Source of the DNA: Candidatus Methanophagaceae archaeon
GTDB taxonomy: Archaea > Halobacteriota > Syntropharchaeia > Alkanophagales > Methanospirareceae
Assembly (NCBI GenBank): GCA_003194435.1
Contig: PQXC01000003.1
Span: 1-41,034 of the forward strand
Direction: 5' to 3'
Length of the DNA: 41,034 nucleotides
The translations under genes were made by a program, and so were the position numbers. Within the stretch, counting starts at the first letter, position 1. Every line of letters begins with the position of its first letter. The notes under the pieces are model-generated. The model ran no database searches. It saw only the letters and a list, made by a program, of their open reading frames with translations, and was not told the origin of the DNA. Positions 31,473-40,263 of the stretch are shown here, one piece after another.

Positions 31473-32516
31473 ATGGTGGAGCCAGGGGTAAGGGCAGAGG
31501 AGCTGAGGGAATGTGAACATGGGGGATTCACAGTTAGAGGTGTTAGTGTTACGGACTTCAGTGTGAACCTGAACCCTTATGGACCTCCTGATTTCATATT
31601 CGATGCGCTAAAAGCATGTATGGGCGAGATAAAGAACTATCCGGACGTGGAAAGCGTGCAGTTAAAGGCGCTGATAGCGCGTAAGTTTGGATGCCCGGAG
31701 TCAGAAGTGCTTGTAGGTGCGGGAGTATCTGAGCTCATACAGCTCGTCGCTATTGGATTCGTGAAAAAACGCGCGGTTATACCTGCATACACGTATGGGG
31801 AATATGAGAAATCTGTGCGGATGATGGGAGCAGAAGTGAAGAAGATAGAGATGCCCGGTCTGGAACTCAAGCCAGAACTGTTATCAGAAGCGATGCAGCC
31901 CGATGACGTGGTATTCCTGTGCAACCCGAATAATCCAACCGGTCAGTACATCCCGAATGATGGACTATCGCTACTGATAGATGAGGCGGAACGAGTGGAT
32001 GCCCTGCTGGTGCTTGATGAAGCATATATTGATTTCGTCAACGATGCGTTCCCTTCGCATTCTTACCTATCATCTACCGGGAACTTGCTCATTCTGCGCT
32101 CGCTTACAAAATCGTTCGCTATACCGGGTGTGAGGGTGGGATATGCCCTCGGCTCAGAACCGGTAATAAGCGTACTGCGGCAATTAAAGGCGCCGTGGAG
32201 TGTGAGCGTATTTGCACAGCGTATAGGCGAAGCGGTGCTTGGAGCTGCGGGCGATAAGTTCATAGAAGATACGAGGTGGAAGATATCAAAGAGTAAGAGG
32301 AGGCTGGAGCGCGAATTGGGCGTCCATTCGGATGCCAATTTCTATATTCTTGATACCGGTCGTGTAGCAAGCGAGGTGAGAGACGAGTTGCTCAGTCGTG
32401 GACTCGCGGTAAGAGATTGCACATCCTTCGGGCTGCCATCGCACATAAGGTTCGCGGTCCGTAAAGACGAGGAGAACGAGATACTTATGGAGATGCTCAA
32501 GCATTTATGTTTATGA
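31473..32516 (+). CDS. PLP aminotransferase of the HisC/CobD type, probably threonine-phosphate decarboxylase-like
   Basis: 347-residue fold-type I PLP enzyme. EHGGF at the start and DFSVNLNPYGPP near 29-40 resemble CobD (L-threonine-O-3-phosphate decarboxylase, cobamide synthesis). The general motifs NPNNPTGQ near 150-157, VLDEAYIDF near 177-185 and SLTKSFAIPGVRVGY near 211-225, with the PLP-binding Lys, are shared with histidinol-phosphate aminotransferase. The C-terminal RDCTSFGLPSHIRFAVR also fits CobD. It begins 15 bases after eno. A CobD role would suit an organism dependent on corrinoid methyltransferases, but HisC cannot be excluded. Confidence 0.8.
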   Translation: MVEPGVRAEELRECEHGGFTVRGVSVTDFSVNLNPYGPPDFIFDALKACMGEIKNYPDVESVQLKALIARKFGCPESEVLVGAGVSELIQLVAIGFVKKRAVIPAYTYGEYEKSVRMMGAEVKKIEMPGLELKPELLSEAMQPDDVVFLCNPNNPTGQYIPNDGLSLLIDEAERVDALLVLDEAYIDFVNDAFPSHSYLSSTGNLLILRSLTKSFAIPGVRVGYALGSEPVISVLRQLKAPWSVSVFAQRIGEAVLGAAGDKFIEDTRWKISKSKRRLERELGVHSDANFYILDTGRVASEVRDELLSRGLAVRDCTSFGLPSHIRFAVRKDEENEILMEMLKHLCL

Positions 32517-32524
32517 ATTATGAA

Positions 32525-33445
32525 TCATGAATCCCGATACTTGACTTCCACGGTCATCAGCTCCTTTGCCACTTCTACATTCTCAAATACACGCTTCGCC
32601 TCCTCCTCCAGTCTCTTTGCACTCTCAAGGTCAGAATATCGTGCACTGATATGCGTGAGGATCAGTTTCCTTACACCTGCTTCCTTCGCTACTTCCGCAG
32701 CTTCTAAAGCTGTTGAATGCATATATTCTATCGCATATTGCTTCACTTCCTCAGACATGGAGCTATCGTGTATCAGCAGGTCTGCACCTCTACTCGCTTC
32801 CACCACACTCTCACAGGGTCTTGTATCACCGGTATATACAATCTTTCTGCCCGGTCTGGGAGGTCCCAGAACCTGCTCCGGTCTTATCTCACGTCCATCA
32901 ACTGTAACTGTGTGCCCTGATTGCAATCTGGAGAATAGAGGTCCGGGTTTGATACCGAGTTCTATCGCCCTCTCGCGATTGAATCGCCCGGGTCTCATAT
33001 CCTCTTCCAGGACATAGCCTATGCTCTCGACATTGTGCACGGTTTTAATCGCTTTAATCCTGTATTTTTGCCGCCTGACCTCATCGCCGGGCTTCAATTC
33101 GATAGCCTTTACTTCAAAGCCCTTACCCACATAGCCGAGCGATAGGAGATGATAGAGGAACTTATCTATGTACCTCGGTCCAAATATCTCCAATGGCTCC
33201 TTCCGACCCTGTAATGCCATCGTCTGTAGTAGACCCGGGATACCAAGCACATGGTCGGCATGGAAATGCGTGATAAAGATTGAACTTACTGCCATCCCTG
33301 TTTTCGCCCTCATCATCTGCCGCTGTGTGCCCTCACCGCAGTCGAAGAGCATCAGTTCACCTTCTCGATTCACAGCTATTGCCGATGGATTCCTGTTCGG
33401 TGTGGGTGTTGAACCCCCGGTACCAAGAAAGGTTATCCTGAGCAT
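32525..33445 (-). CDS. rnz: Ribonuclease Z (tRNA 3' processing)
   Basis: 306-residue metallo-beta-lactamase nuclease that trims tRNA 3' trailers. Motifs: FLGTGGSTPTPNRNPSA near 5-21, FDCGEGTQRQMM near 34-45, the zinc motif HFHADHVLGIPGLL near 60-73, VYTGDTRPC near 204-212 and the late His in LILTHISARY near 260-269. Full length. Starts at ATG 33445; it converges on the CobD-like gene with 8 bases between stops. Confidence 0.96.
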   Translation of the reverse strand: MLRITFLGTGGSTPTPNRNPSAIAVNREGELMLFDCGEGTQRQMMRAKTGMAVSSIFITHFHADHVLGIPGLLQTMALQGRKEPLEIFGPRYIDKFLYHLLSLGYVGKGFEVKAIELKPGDEVRRQKYRIKAIKTVHNVESIGYVLEEDMRPGRFNRERAIELGIKPGPLFSRLQSGHTVTVDGREIRPEQVLGPPRPGRKIVYTGDTRPCESVVEASRGADLLIHDSSMSEEVKQYAIEYMHSTALEAAEVAKEAGVRKLILTHISARYSDLESAKRLEEEAKRVFENVEVAKELMTVEVKYRDS

Positions 33446-33540
33446 GGTCTCTTTCTCTCGCTATGTAAAGTATAAAATGATAAATAAAATATGGTGATAG
33501 AAAAACTTTTATTTTAAGTTTTGATGCATAATTACGATTT

Positions 33541-33615
33541 ATGATAGAAAAACTGACTGTTGAGAATTGCAAGAGCTTTGGAGATACGACAGAGATAGAA
33601 CTTGGCAAGAATTAA
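33541..33615 (+). pseudogene. 5' fragment of an AAA/SMC-like ATPase gene
   Basis: Twenty-four codons (MIEKLTVENCKSFGDTTEIE, then LGKN) followed by TAA. This is the classic start of OLD/AAA_21-type ATPases (xIxxLxIxNFKSF...I.LG), which should run on into a P-loop. The frame stops just before that point and no continuation is found. It sits at the outer edge of the defence island, as if truncated when the island was inserted. The rest of the 390-base gap holds short hairpins and one copy of the flanking repeat. Confidence 0.65.
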
Positions 33616-33712
33616 GTGGATAAAATCGGATTTTCCCACTTCTTAGCGGTTCGTATCGATAACTGCGGCGTTTCAACTTCGCAGTGACCAACTCTGGCAA
33701 GCTTTTGTATAA

Positions 33713-33778
33713 CGGCTTATTGCACACCAAGGGCTTAGAAAGCCCCCATAGTAAATTAAGCTATAGCTGTTCCATATT
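33713..33778. repeat. Flanking direct repeat, copy 1
   Basis: The core from CTTAGAAAGCCC through ATAGTAAATTAAGCTATAGC to TGTTCCATATT recurs with a few changes at 36721-36766. The two copies have the same orientation on either side of the three-gene restriction island. GGGCTT and AGCCC could form a small stem. Confidence 0.75.
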
Positions 33779-33835
33779 GTGAGAAGATCAGTGCAAAAGC
33801 AATTTGGGCGAGCAGTAGTAGTGGTAGTGACCATA

Positions 33836-34630
33836 TTAGACTCCTTTTATCAGTCTTCTTGTTATCTCTTTTCCTTTCGCTTCTCCTACTGATTTGAAGA
33901 TTCTTAGTATCTCTTCATAGGTATTTTCTCCTCCAAGAAAATCCCAGAATTCTTTACCTACAAGAATCTCGTTATTTAAATCAAAAAACATCTTTGTGAA
34001 ACTCCACCTATAATTTTCTTTCCTTTCTCCATAGGGATTATAGGGTAACGCATAATACACTTTAGATTTTGGATATGTTGCTATAAGGAACAAAAATTTC
34101 TCCTTCGTTTGACGGGTTTGGTCTTTGTTTGGCTTTGGGGATTTTATTTCTATAAAATATATAGTCCCTGTTTCTCGGTCTTTAAATGACAAATCTACCA
34201 CAATATTTTTTGCGTTTTCAGAATCAGGCTTTGAGAATTGAGGATATGGATATGGACTCGCCTTTTTGTTCAATATGCTTTCTATGAAAGTATCTACTGC
34301 TGATTGAATATTAGGGGAAGCAAATGCTTCAAATTTGTGATTTGATCTTACCTCAATCCACTTATCATTTGATTCTGCCACTATTTTTGCAATATATTCA
34401 AAAACTCCCTGCCCCAAAGAAGTACTAAAAGATCTGAAAAAACTTTGGATTCTTAGAAGCTCAGCAGGTATAAGAGCTGCATGAAATGGTTTATGCTCGC
34501 CTTTTTCCTCATCAAAGACAGCTTTCTTTAGAATTTCATCTTTTACCACTTTAGAATCATACTTATTCATGAGACCATGTAAAAAACCTTCAAGATAGCT
34601 TTCAATAGATTTCTTCACATTCTCTTCCAT
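33836..34630 (-). CDS. Type II restriction endonuclease, TdeIII/MjaII-like
   Basis: 264 residues. The N-terminal region (KPFHAALIPAELLRIQSFFRSFSTSLGQGVFEYIAKIVA near 47-85) matches my memory of the TdeIII restriction enzyme family, whose known members cut GGNCC. A PD-(D/E)xK core follows: NIVVDLSFKD with the Asp and FIEIKSPKPNKDQ with the E-x-K, near 142-170. It is the last gene of a methyltransferase/AIPR-like/endonuclease set with gaps of 11 and 7 bases. Specificity is only suggested by the family. AT-rich compared with neighbouring core genes, so probably acquired by transfer. Confidence 0.75.
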   Translation of the reverse strand: MEENVKKSIESYLEGFLHGLMNKYDSKVVKDEILKKAVFDEEKGEHKPFHAALIPAELLRIQSFFRSFSTSLGQGVFEYIAKIVAESNDKWIEVRSNHKFEAFASPNIQSAVDTFIESILNKKASPYPYPQFSKPDSENAKNIVVDLSFKDRETGTIYFIEIKSPKPNKDQTRQTKEKFLFLIATYPKSKVYYALPYNPYGERKENYRWSFTKMFFDLNNEILVGKEFWDFLGGENTYEEILRIFKSVGEAKGKEITRRLIKGV

Positions 34631-34637
34631 TTTATCA

Positions 34638-35132
34638 TTACATTCTATGCGATATTATGGATTCTATTAGTTTTTTTGTTTTAGGAGATGAATAGAAACC
34701 TCTCCTTTCAAACAAATATTGCTGCATCACAATTTCAGAAAAGGGTTCAATTTTCAAATTACCTGATAAAAAGCTAATGGCGGAATCTACAAAAGAAGAG
34801 AACTTTTGGGATTCAAAAGAAGATCTAAGCGTAGATTGAATAAATATAATCTCTACTTTCAGCTTTTCATCATCGCCTAATCTCTCTAAATCTTGAGGTT
34901 CATTCATGACTCTGCCATTTACTATTATTGCTATCCCATCAATACCCCTACTGTACCCTGTAGATACATTATTAAAAACCTGATATTCTCCCCTAATAAC
35001 GTCCGAGATAACTACATAATTTGCAAAATCTTCAAAAATCTTTGATTCCTCTGTTGGGGTTTCATCTATCCCAAATTTTTTCATAAAACTTCTTATAGAT
35101 GCTTTCAAGCCAACATCCATACTTTCAAACAT
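34638..35132 (-). CDS. Stand-alone AIPR N-terminal domain-like protein
   Basis: 164 residues resembling the N-terminal domain of AIPR (abortive phage infection) proteins: FEDFANYVVISD near 33-44, STGYSRGIDGIAIIVNGRV near 57-75 and KVEIIFIQSTLRSSFES near 91-107. Full AIPR proteins run to several hundred residues; here only this restriction-nuclease-like domain exists. The usual FIQSKTS reads FIQSTLRSS, so the conserved Lys is missing. It lies between the methyltransferase and the endonuclease, so it may be an accessory or control protein of the system. It could also be a truncated gene. Confidence 0.65.
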   Translation of the reverse strand: MFESMDVGLKASIRSFMKKFGIDETPTEESKIFEDFANYVVISDVIRGEYQVFNNVSTGYSRGIDGIAIIVNGRVMNEPQDLERLGDDEKLKVEIIFIQSTLRSSFESQKFSSFVDSAISFLSGNLKIEPFSEIVMQQYLFERRGFYSSPKTKKLIESIISHRM

Positions 35133-35143
35133 TTTATCACCCC

Positions 35144-36547
35144 CTACTTTTGTAAGAAAAGCACATACTCATATCTCAATCTTGCGAATCCACCCAAAAT
35201 AGGACGTTTCATAGCATAAGCGTCCACGAAACCAATTTCCGGTGCCCACTCCATTATTTTTTTACAAAAGTCAGTTCTTTTGCCATTTACTACTACATCA
35301 CCAAGCACAATTGCTGCCCATCCTTCTTTCCTTAAAACTCTATACATTTCCTCTACACTTTTCCTAATATCTTCTTCATACATTCTTAATTTCTCCATCT
35401 TTTTCCCTTTTAATCCGACCATCTCTTTTCTTAACCTTCTTGTATCAATTCCCAAATAATTTAAAAGATGAAGGTCATTTCTAACATAATCCAAAGCTAT
35501 GCTGTAAGGTGGGGATGTCACTACCCCTTTGACACTATTATTCTCAAGTGGTAGATTCATAGCACTCCCGAGAAGAATGGTGCATTCTTTAGGGATTATA
35601 TTAAGTTGTTTGAATGTTTTATATGCACTGTTTAGCGTCATGGAATATTCGCTAAAGTTTATACGGAAAAACTCTTCAAAAGATCTCTCTTTATTCGTTC
35701 CTTTCAAGTAAGTATAATCGGATAAAGCGTGGAGATAGATAAGAAGAAGTAAGTTTCTCCATTCAAGTGGATAATCTTTAATAAAAGAGTTCTGGAAATG
35801 ATTTTCCCAGAGTTCTATTAAAATGTCTTTTGCATTTTGATTATTTGCTTCTATTTCCCATTTTCTTTCGTTCAAATATTCCCTTGCATCCCTAAAGTAT
35901 TTAAAGATCCTTGGTAGGTCGCTCACTTTGATATTTTCCGAAAATTCCGGATAGTTTATTTTCAGTGAGTCCAATTTTATCTGTGAAACTATAGAAAGAG
36001 CAGGATTTATCTCAATACCAACGCTCTTTGTTCCAACAACGGATGCTTCTATTAATGTTGTCCCGGAGCCCATGAAAGGGTCCAGTATTATGTCCTCACC
36101 TGAAGCACCTATGAAATTTATTATTGCTTTTATCATTTGCCCGTGAAATTTTCCCTTATAGGGATAAAACCAATGAGTGAGATACTGATTTGTGTGTCCA
36201 ATTTGTCCCTTTCCTTTTACCATTGAAATAAAGTAATGATACGATTTTTCTCCATTTACTAATTTAAAATAGGCAGTTCTTTTCTTGAAAAGTTCTAAAT
36301 TCTCTTTTAGAGTTTCATATTCCATTTTGGCTAATTGCAACTCATATATCTGACCCACATCTTCAAAAAGTTCAAAATGCCTTTTATTAAAATTATGACC
36401 CAAAATCCAAGATAGCGGGTCTATTTCTCTTTCGAGATGCATTGAAAGTACTGAGTTAAAATCTTTTGCACTGGTATCTATCGATGAATCTTTTTTAATG
36501 AAATCAAATAGTGATGCCTTTTTTCCATGATTATACTTTCTATCCAT
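35144..36547 (-). CDS. DNA methyltransferase (N4-cytosine or N6-adenine) of the island
   Basis: 467-residue SAM-dependent DNA methyltransferase. Motif I DPFMGSGTTLIEA lies near 155-167; the catalytic motif IV TSPPYSIALDY is near 350-360, favouring N4-cytosine methylation (SPPY) over N6-adenine (DPPY). About 190 residues lie between them and probably hold the target-recognition domain, an alpha-like order. The C-terminal MYRVLRKEGWAAIVLGDVV is typical. ATG 36547 is eight bases after GGAGGAG and preferred to GTG 36556. It protects DNA from the endonuclease encoded two genes later. Confidence 0.88.
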   Translation of the reverse strand: MDRKYNHGKKASLFDFIKKDSSIDTSAKDFNSVLSMHLEREIDPLSWILGHNFNKRHFELFEDVGQIYELQLAKMEYETLKENLELFKKRTAYFKLVNGEKSYHYFISMVKGKGQIGHTNQYLTHWFYPYKGKFHGQMIKAIINFIGASGEDIILDPFMGSGTTLIEASVVGTKSVGIEINPALSIVSQIKLDSLKINYPEFSENIKVSDLPRIFKYFRDAREYLNERKWEIEANNQNAKDILIELWENHFQNSFIKDYPLEWRNLLLLIYLHALSDYTYLKGTNKERSFEEFFRINFSEYSMTLNSAYKTFKQLNIIPKECTILLGSAMNLPLENNSVKGVVTSPPYSIALDYVRNDLHLLNYLGIDTRRLRKEMVGLKGKKMEKLRMYEEDIRKSVEEMYRVLRKEGWAAIVLGDVVVNGKRTDFCKKIMEWAPEIGFVDAYAMKRPILGGFARLRYEYVLFLQK

Positions 36548-36712
36548 AGCCAACACTCCTCCTCCTTACTGCATTTCACTTACATATATCTATACTTTTG
36601 CAGAAATAATAATAGCCCATCTACATATTGCTCCTTTTCTTCTTATTCGACTATTACTGCCCCTGATATATCCATAGTTCCTTCTAACCACGTTTTTATT
36701 AGTCTGCTCTAT

Positions 36713-36766
36713 CGCACAATGGACTTAGAAAGCCCTATAGTAAATTAACCTATAGCTGTTCCGTAT
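36713..36766. repeat. Flanking direct repeat, copy 2
   Basis: Second copy of the repeat at 33713-33778: GGACTTAGAAAGCCC, TATAGTAAATTAACCTATAGC and TGTTCCGTATT, differing from copy 1 by a few substitutions and a two-base length change. It lies in the 314-base gap between the methyltransferase and the mqnA-like gene, where I see no gene. Confidence 0.75.
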
Positions 36767-36861
36767 TAAACGTCTCCTCTTTTATATCAGAAGAGATGTT
36801 TATTCTAAATATATCGTATAACAACAGGGGAAAATCAGGAAGAAGCAAAAAGTGATAAAAA

Positions 36862-37612
36862 GTGAGAATCTAAATTCGGGTTCCTTAATAACTTCCTGCC
36901 GTATTTCCTGCTGGAGCAGAATGGCGGTACAGGCATAGAGATATATGAGGGCTCGCCAAGAGAGCTTACTGCTATGTTCGAGCGTGGTGAGATAGATTTC
37001 GCGCCTCTACCTTCATTCTATTACATAAAGAACAAAACGCAACTGCGGAGTTATGAGTTCTGTGTCGCCTCCAATGGTAGTGTTTTGAGTGTGCTTCTCG
37101 TCTCAGAAAGGGGTATACAGGACGAAGAGGGGTGTATAGCAGCTACTAATCAGACTGTGACATCATTAAACCTGCTGAAGGTGATTCTAAAAGAAAAGGG
37201 ACTGAGAAACGAGATTCATCAGCTGAATGAGATTGAGACAGGTGAGCTACTTAAACATGGCACTTATGCACTCGTAATTGGTGATGAAGCATTGAGAGCG
37301 AGGGAGAGATACAAAGTTGTTATGGACCTTGGAGAGGAGTGGCATGAGTTAACAGGTTATCCTATGGTATTTGGTATCTCTGTATCATCAAATGGTATGG
37401 ATATGAGCGAAGCAAACAGTGCGGTTATGAGGTCTCTTGAATGGGGCGAAAAGAATATGGAGGAGGTATTGAGAGAAGCGAAGAAGCGATTCAGTATGCC
37501 CGATGAGCTCCTTGAGAGGTATCTCAATACACTCAGATATCGGCTGGGCGAGCGGGAGAGGAAGGGACTTGAAATCTTTGAGGCTAAATGCCATGAGTAT
37601 GGGTTATTATAA
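36862..37612 (+). pseudogene. mqnA: MqnA-like menaquinone (futalosine pathway) gene with 5' frameshift
   Basis: MqnA is chorismate dehydratase, first enzyme of the futalosine route to menaquinone. From AAA at 36872 the frame reads KFGFLNNFLPYFLLEQNGG, then IEIYEGSPRELTAMFERGEIDFAPLPSF, VLSVLLVSERG, YALVIGDEAL and DLGEEWHELTGYPMVFG, all typical of MqnA. In that frame there is no usual start codon, and a TGA lies three codons upstream. If the single T at 36871 is skipped, GTG 36862 gives MRIKFGFLNNF, the expected N-terminus. So there is a one-base frameshift (or sequencing error) in codon 4. Starting at ATG 36974 would lose about 35 conserved residues. Product needed for the quinone used by Fqo. 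Confidence 0.75.
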
Positions 37613-37743
37613 TCATGAACGCCCGCGATTGAGGGAAAATCAGTTCGGGCATAGGCATATATAGCTCATATATCCCTCGGCAGACCGGTTTTTATGTTCA
37701 TTTATGTTTATATATGTAATGAATGTCAAGGATAACATAACCC

Positions 37744-38535
37744 ATGAAGAAGAGCACATCTTTCGCTCCAGCATCTGAGAGTCTTATAACGAGAGCGATA
37801 GTGGCTGGATTTGCAAAAGAGTTTGAACGATATGTGGAGAGTGAAGTTATCATTGTTGGTGGTGGACCTTCAGGCTTGATGGCTGCGAGAGAGCTGGCAT
37901 CCAGGGATGTCAAAGTGCTGCTGATAGAGAGGAACAACTATCTTGGTGGTGGTTTCTGGGTTGGTGGGTTCTTGATGAACAAGATCACCGTGAGGTCGCC
38001 AGCGGAAGAGATCCTCGATGAGCTGGGCGTGCCCTATGAGGAAAGCGAAAGTGAAGGTCTATTTGTCTCTGATGCCACACACGCATGCTCGAAGTTGATT
38101 GCAGCAACCTGCGATTCTGGTGCTAAGATATTGAATATGGTAACGCTGGAAGATGTTGTGCTTCACGATGAGCTTGTATGCGGTGTCGTGGTGAACTGGA
38201 CAGCGGTAACGACACTTCCTGGTCCAATAGCCTGTGTTGATCCTGTCTCACTGGAATCGCAATTGGTGATTGATGCCACAGGTCATGATGCGGCAGTGGT
38301 AAAGAGATTGGAAGTGCGAAAGCTGCTCAAGACCAAAGGAGAGGGTGCAATGTGGGTTGATACATCGGAGAATCTCGTGGTGGAGCATACTTCTGAATTC
38401 TATCCCGGATTGATAGTCACAGGCATGGCAGTATCAACTGCATTCGGGCTTCCGCGAATGGGTCCTACCTTCGGTGCCATGCTGCTATCGGGTAAGAAGG
38501 CGGGTGAAATAGCATTTGAGAAGCTAAAGCGGTGA
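37744..38535 (+). CDS. thi4: Thiazole synthase Thi4 family, Cys type
   Basis: 263-residue Thi4 protein, making the thiazole part of thiamine from NAD and glycine. FAD/NAD-binding motif IIVGGGPSGLMAARELA near 36-52, ERNNYLGGGFWVGG near 62-75 and the C-terminal GMAVSTAFGLPRMGPTFGAMLLSGKKAG are diagnostic. In the segment PIACVDP the residue before VDP is Cys164, the position of the sulfur-donating Cys of yeast Thi4. Anaerobic methanogen enzymes such as that of Methanocaldococcus have His here and use sulfide. A TATA-like TTTATATATG lies about 30 bases before ATG 37744. ThDP is also the cofactor of ComDE. Confidence 0.9.
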   Translation: MKKSTSFAPASESLITRAIVAGFAKEFERYVESEVIIVGGGPSGLMAARELASRDVKVLLIERNNYLGGGFWVGGFLMNKITVRSPAEEILDELGVPYEESESEGLFVSDATHACSKLIAATCDSGAKILNMVTLEDVVLHDELVCGVVVNWTAVTTLPGPIACVDPVSLESQLVIDATGHDAAVVKRLEVRKLLKTKGEGAMWVDTSENLVVEHTSEFYPGLIVTGMAVSTAFGLPRMGPTFGAMLLSGKKAGEIAFEKLKR

Positions 38536-38543
38536 GTTTAGGT

Positions 38544-39110
38544 TTAGAACAGTTGCTTCACATATACATCCTCATAAATAGGACCCCGGGGCGTGAGAGT
38601 GCTCTTCTTTAATTTCACCGCGTTCACCTGCATCTCTCCCACCTCCACATCGCTCAGCTCTGCTATCTTCCCCATTAGCTGGTTTAGTCCTGCGTCTGAT
38701 TCAATACGCTTCACACGGCAGATTGTGATATGTGGACTGAATGGCTGTTTCTCAGCAGGGAAGCCCAGGGTGACCATTCTCGTCTCCACCTGCTCCTGTA
38801 ATGCCTTCAGCCCCTCTATGCCTTCGCTTATTCCTATCCAGAGAACGCGTATCTTCCTACGTGAAGCGGGGAAGAAGCCGGCACCACGCAGCACAATATC
38901 AAATGGCTCTATGTTTATGCTCTCCAATTCGCGCTTTATAGGCTCAACACGCTCTTCTGATACATTACCGAGGAATTTCAGCGTCTGATGCGCCTGTTTC
39001 GGATTAACAAACTTTAGCTTTATGCCACTCAGGTCACCAAATCGCCGCTCTATCTCTTCCACTTTCGCTCTTATATCCTCAGAGAGGTCAACAGCAATAA
39101 AAGCTCTCAT
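38544..39110 (-). CDS. thpR: RNA 2',3'-cyclic phosphodiesterase (ThpR/LigT)
   Basis: 188-residue 2H phosphoesterase with both catalytic HxTx motifs: HQTLKFLG near 41-48 and HITICRVK near 126-133. It begins RAFIAVDLSEDIR, typical of the family. Opens or ligates RNA 2',3'-cyclic phosphate ends, probably in tRNA processing. It converges on thi4 with eight bases between stops and lies downstream of the isomerase gene by 36 bases. Confidence 0.94.
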   Translation of the reverse strand: MRAFIAVDLSEDIRAKVEEIERRFGDLSGIKLKFVNPKQAHQTLKFLGNVSEERVEPIKRELESINIEPFDIVLRGAGFFPASRRKIRVLWIGISEGIEGLKALQEQVETRMVTLGFPAEKQPFSPHITICRVKRIESDAGLNQLMGKIAELSDVEVGEMQVNAVKLKKSTLTPRGPIYEDVYVKQLF

Positions 39111-39146
39111 AGCTCTATCTCTATCTTTTGCTTTATCTCTTATCTT

Positions 39147-40262
39147 TTATCTTTTATCTATCCTGCAATCCTGCATCTTCAGCCTTATCCTATCAAAGAA
39201 CCCCCTCTGGTCCATTATCTCCCTTGTTGCTCCTGTTACAACCAGTTCAGCAGTCTTCAACTCCTTCACGGTCTTACACCCGGTTAAAAACATAGCAGCC
39301 TTCAACTCCTCACCCATCTCCTCTATCTTCGCTATTACTCTATCCGCGTTTAAATTATGCATTGCTATCTTCAGAAACGGTAGTGCTGCACTGCACATAT
39401 CAGCACCGAGAGCTATGCTCTTTGCAATGTCTAAACCATTCCTGATACCGCCAGTAGCAATCACCGGTATCCCAAAACTACTGCACTCCACGATACTCTC
39501 GACCGTTGTGATACCCCAATCGTAGCCAAAGAGCTGCCCCAGATGCTCCGAGAGCTCGTCTCCCTCCGCTTTCGCCCTGTATATCTCAGCAGCAGCCAGG
39601 CTGGTGCCGCCAAAGCCACCAACATCTATCGCAGCAACGCCCGCATCCACTAACTTACGTGCTACACGGTAGCTTATTCCCGCACCCGTCTCCTTCACTA
39701 TCACTGGCTTCTTTATCTCGCCACATACCTCCTTTATCGCATCCAGACAGCCTCTCGCATCTACATTACCCTCAGGCTGGATCGCCTCCTGCAAGAAGTT
39801 CAGGTGTATCGCCACGGCATCGGCATCTATCATCTCTATTACCCTCTTAACGCCCTCAACGCCGTATTCCAGCAACTGCGGGGCGCCCAGATTCGCATAG
39901 ATGAAAGAATCGGGTGCAACATCGCGAACCACGCGGAAGGAATCCTCATGCTCAATACCCTCCAGTGCCGCTCGCTGTGAACCAACACCCATACCTATAC
40001 CGAGCTGTTCAGCAGCTTCTGCAAGCACTTCGTTTATTCGCTTCGTCTCTGGATGCCCGCCGGTCATTGAGGCAATCATTATGGGTAAATTGAACGAAAA
40101 CCCTAAGAAATTGGTCTTCAGTTCTATCTCATCTTTCGCTATCTCCGGCAATGCGACATGAACGAGCTTGACGTCAGCAAAGCCATTTGCACCCACTTCT
40201 ACATCCTGCTCCATGCATATACGCAGTTGCTCTATCTTCCTCCTTGAGGTTCTATTCATCAT
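39147..40262 (-). CDS. fni: Isopentenyl-diphosphate delta-isomerase, type 2
   Basis: FMN- and NADPH-dependent isomerase supplying dimethylallyl diphosphate for archaeal lipids. The 371 residues include RRKIEQLRIC at the start, MIASMTGGHPETKRIN near 62-77, GMGVGSQRAAL near 91-101, HLNFLQEAIQPEGN near 153-166, VIVKETGAGIS near 188-198, DVGGFGGTS near 214-222 and VIATGGIRNGLD near 267-278, all type 2 hallmarks. ATG 40262 (MMNRTS) is one base after the stop of the upstream channel gene, so the two are coupled. Confidence 0.95.
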   Translation of the reverse strand: MMNRTSRRKIEQLRICMEQDVEVGANGFADVKLVHVALPEIAKDEIELKTNFLGFSFNLPIMIASMTGGHPETKRINEVLAEAAEQLGIGMGVGSQRAALEGIEHEDSFRVVRDVAPDSFIYANLGAPQLLEYGVEGVKRVIEMIDADAVAIHLNFLQEAIQPEGNVDARGCLDAIKEVCGEIKKPVIVKETGAGISYRVARKLVDAGVAAIDVGGFGGTSLAAAEIYRAKAEGDELSEHLGQLFGYDWGITTVESIVECSSFGIPVIATGGIRNGLDIAKSIALGADMCSAALPFLKIAMHNLNADRVIAKIEEMGEELKAAMFLTGCKTVKELKTAELVVTGATREIMDQRGFFDRIRLKMQDCRIDKR

Positions 40263-40263
40263 T

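Noticed and set aside
33616-33835. tRNA or other RNA gene in the gap beside the restriction island
   Set aside because: Short hairpins are present but no cloverleaf, T-loop or CCA-type acceptor pattern can be made.
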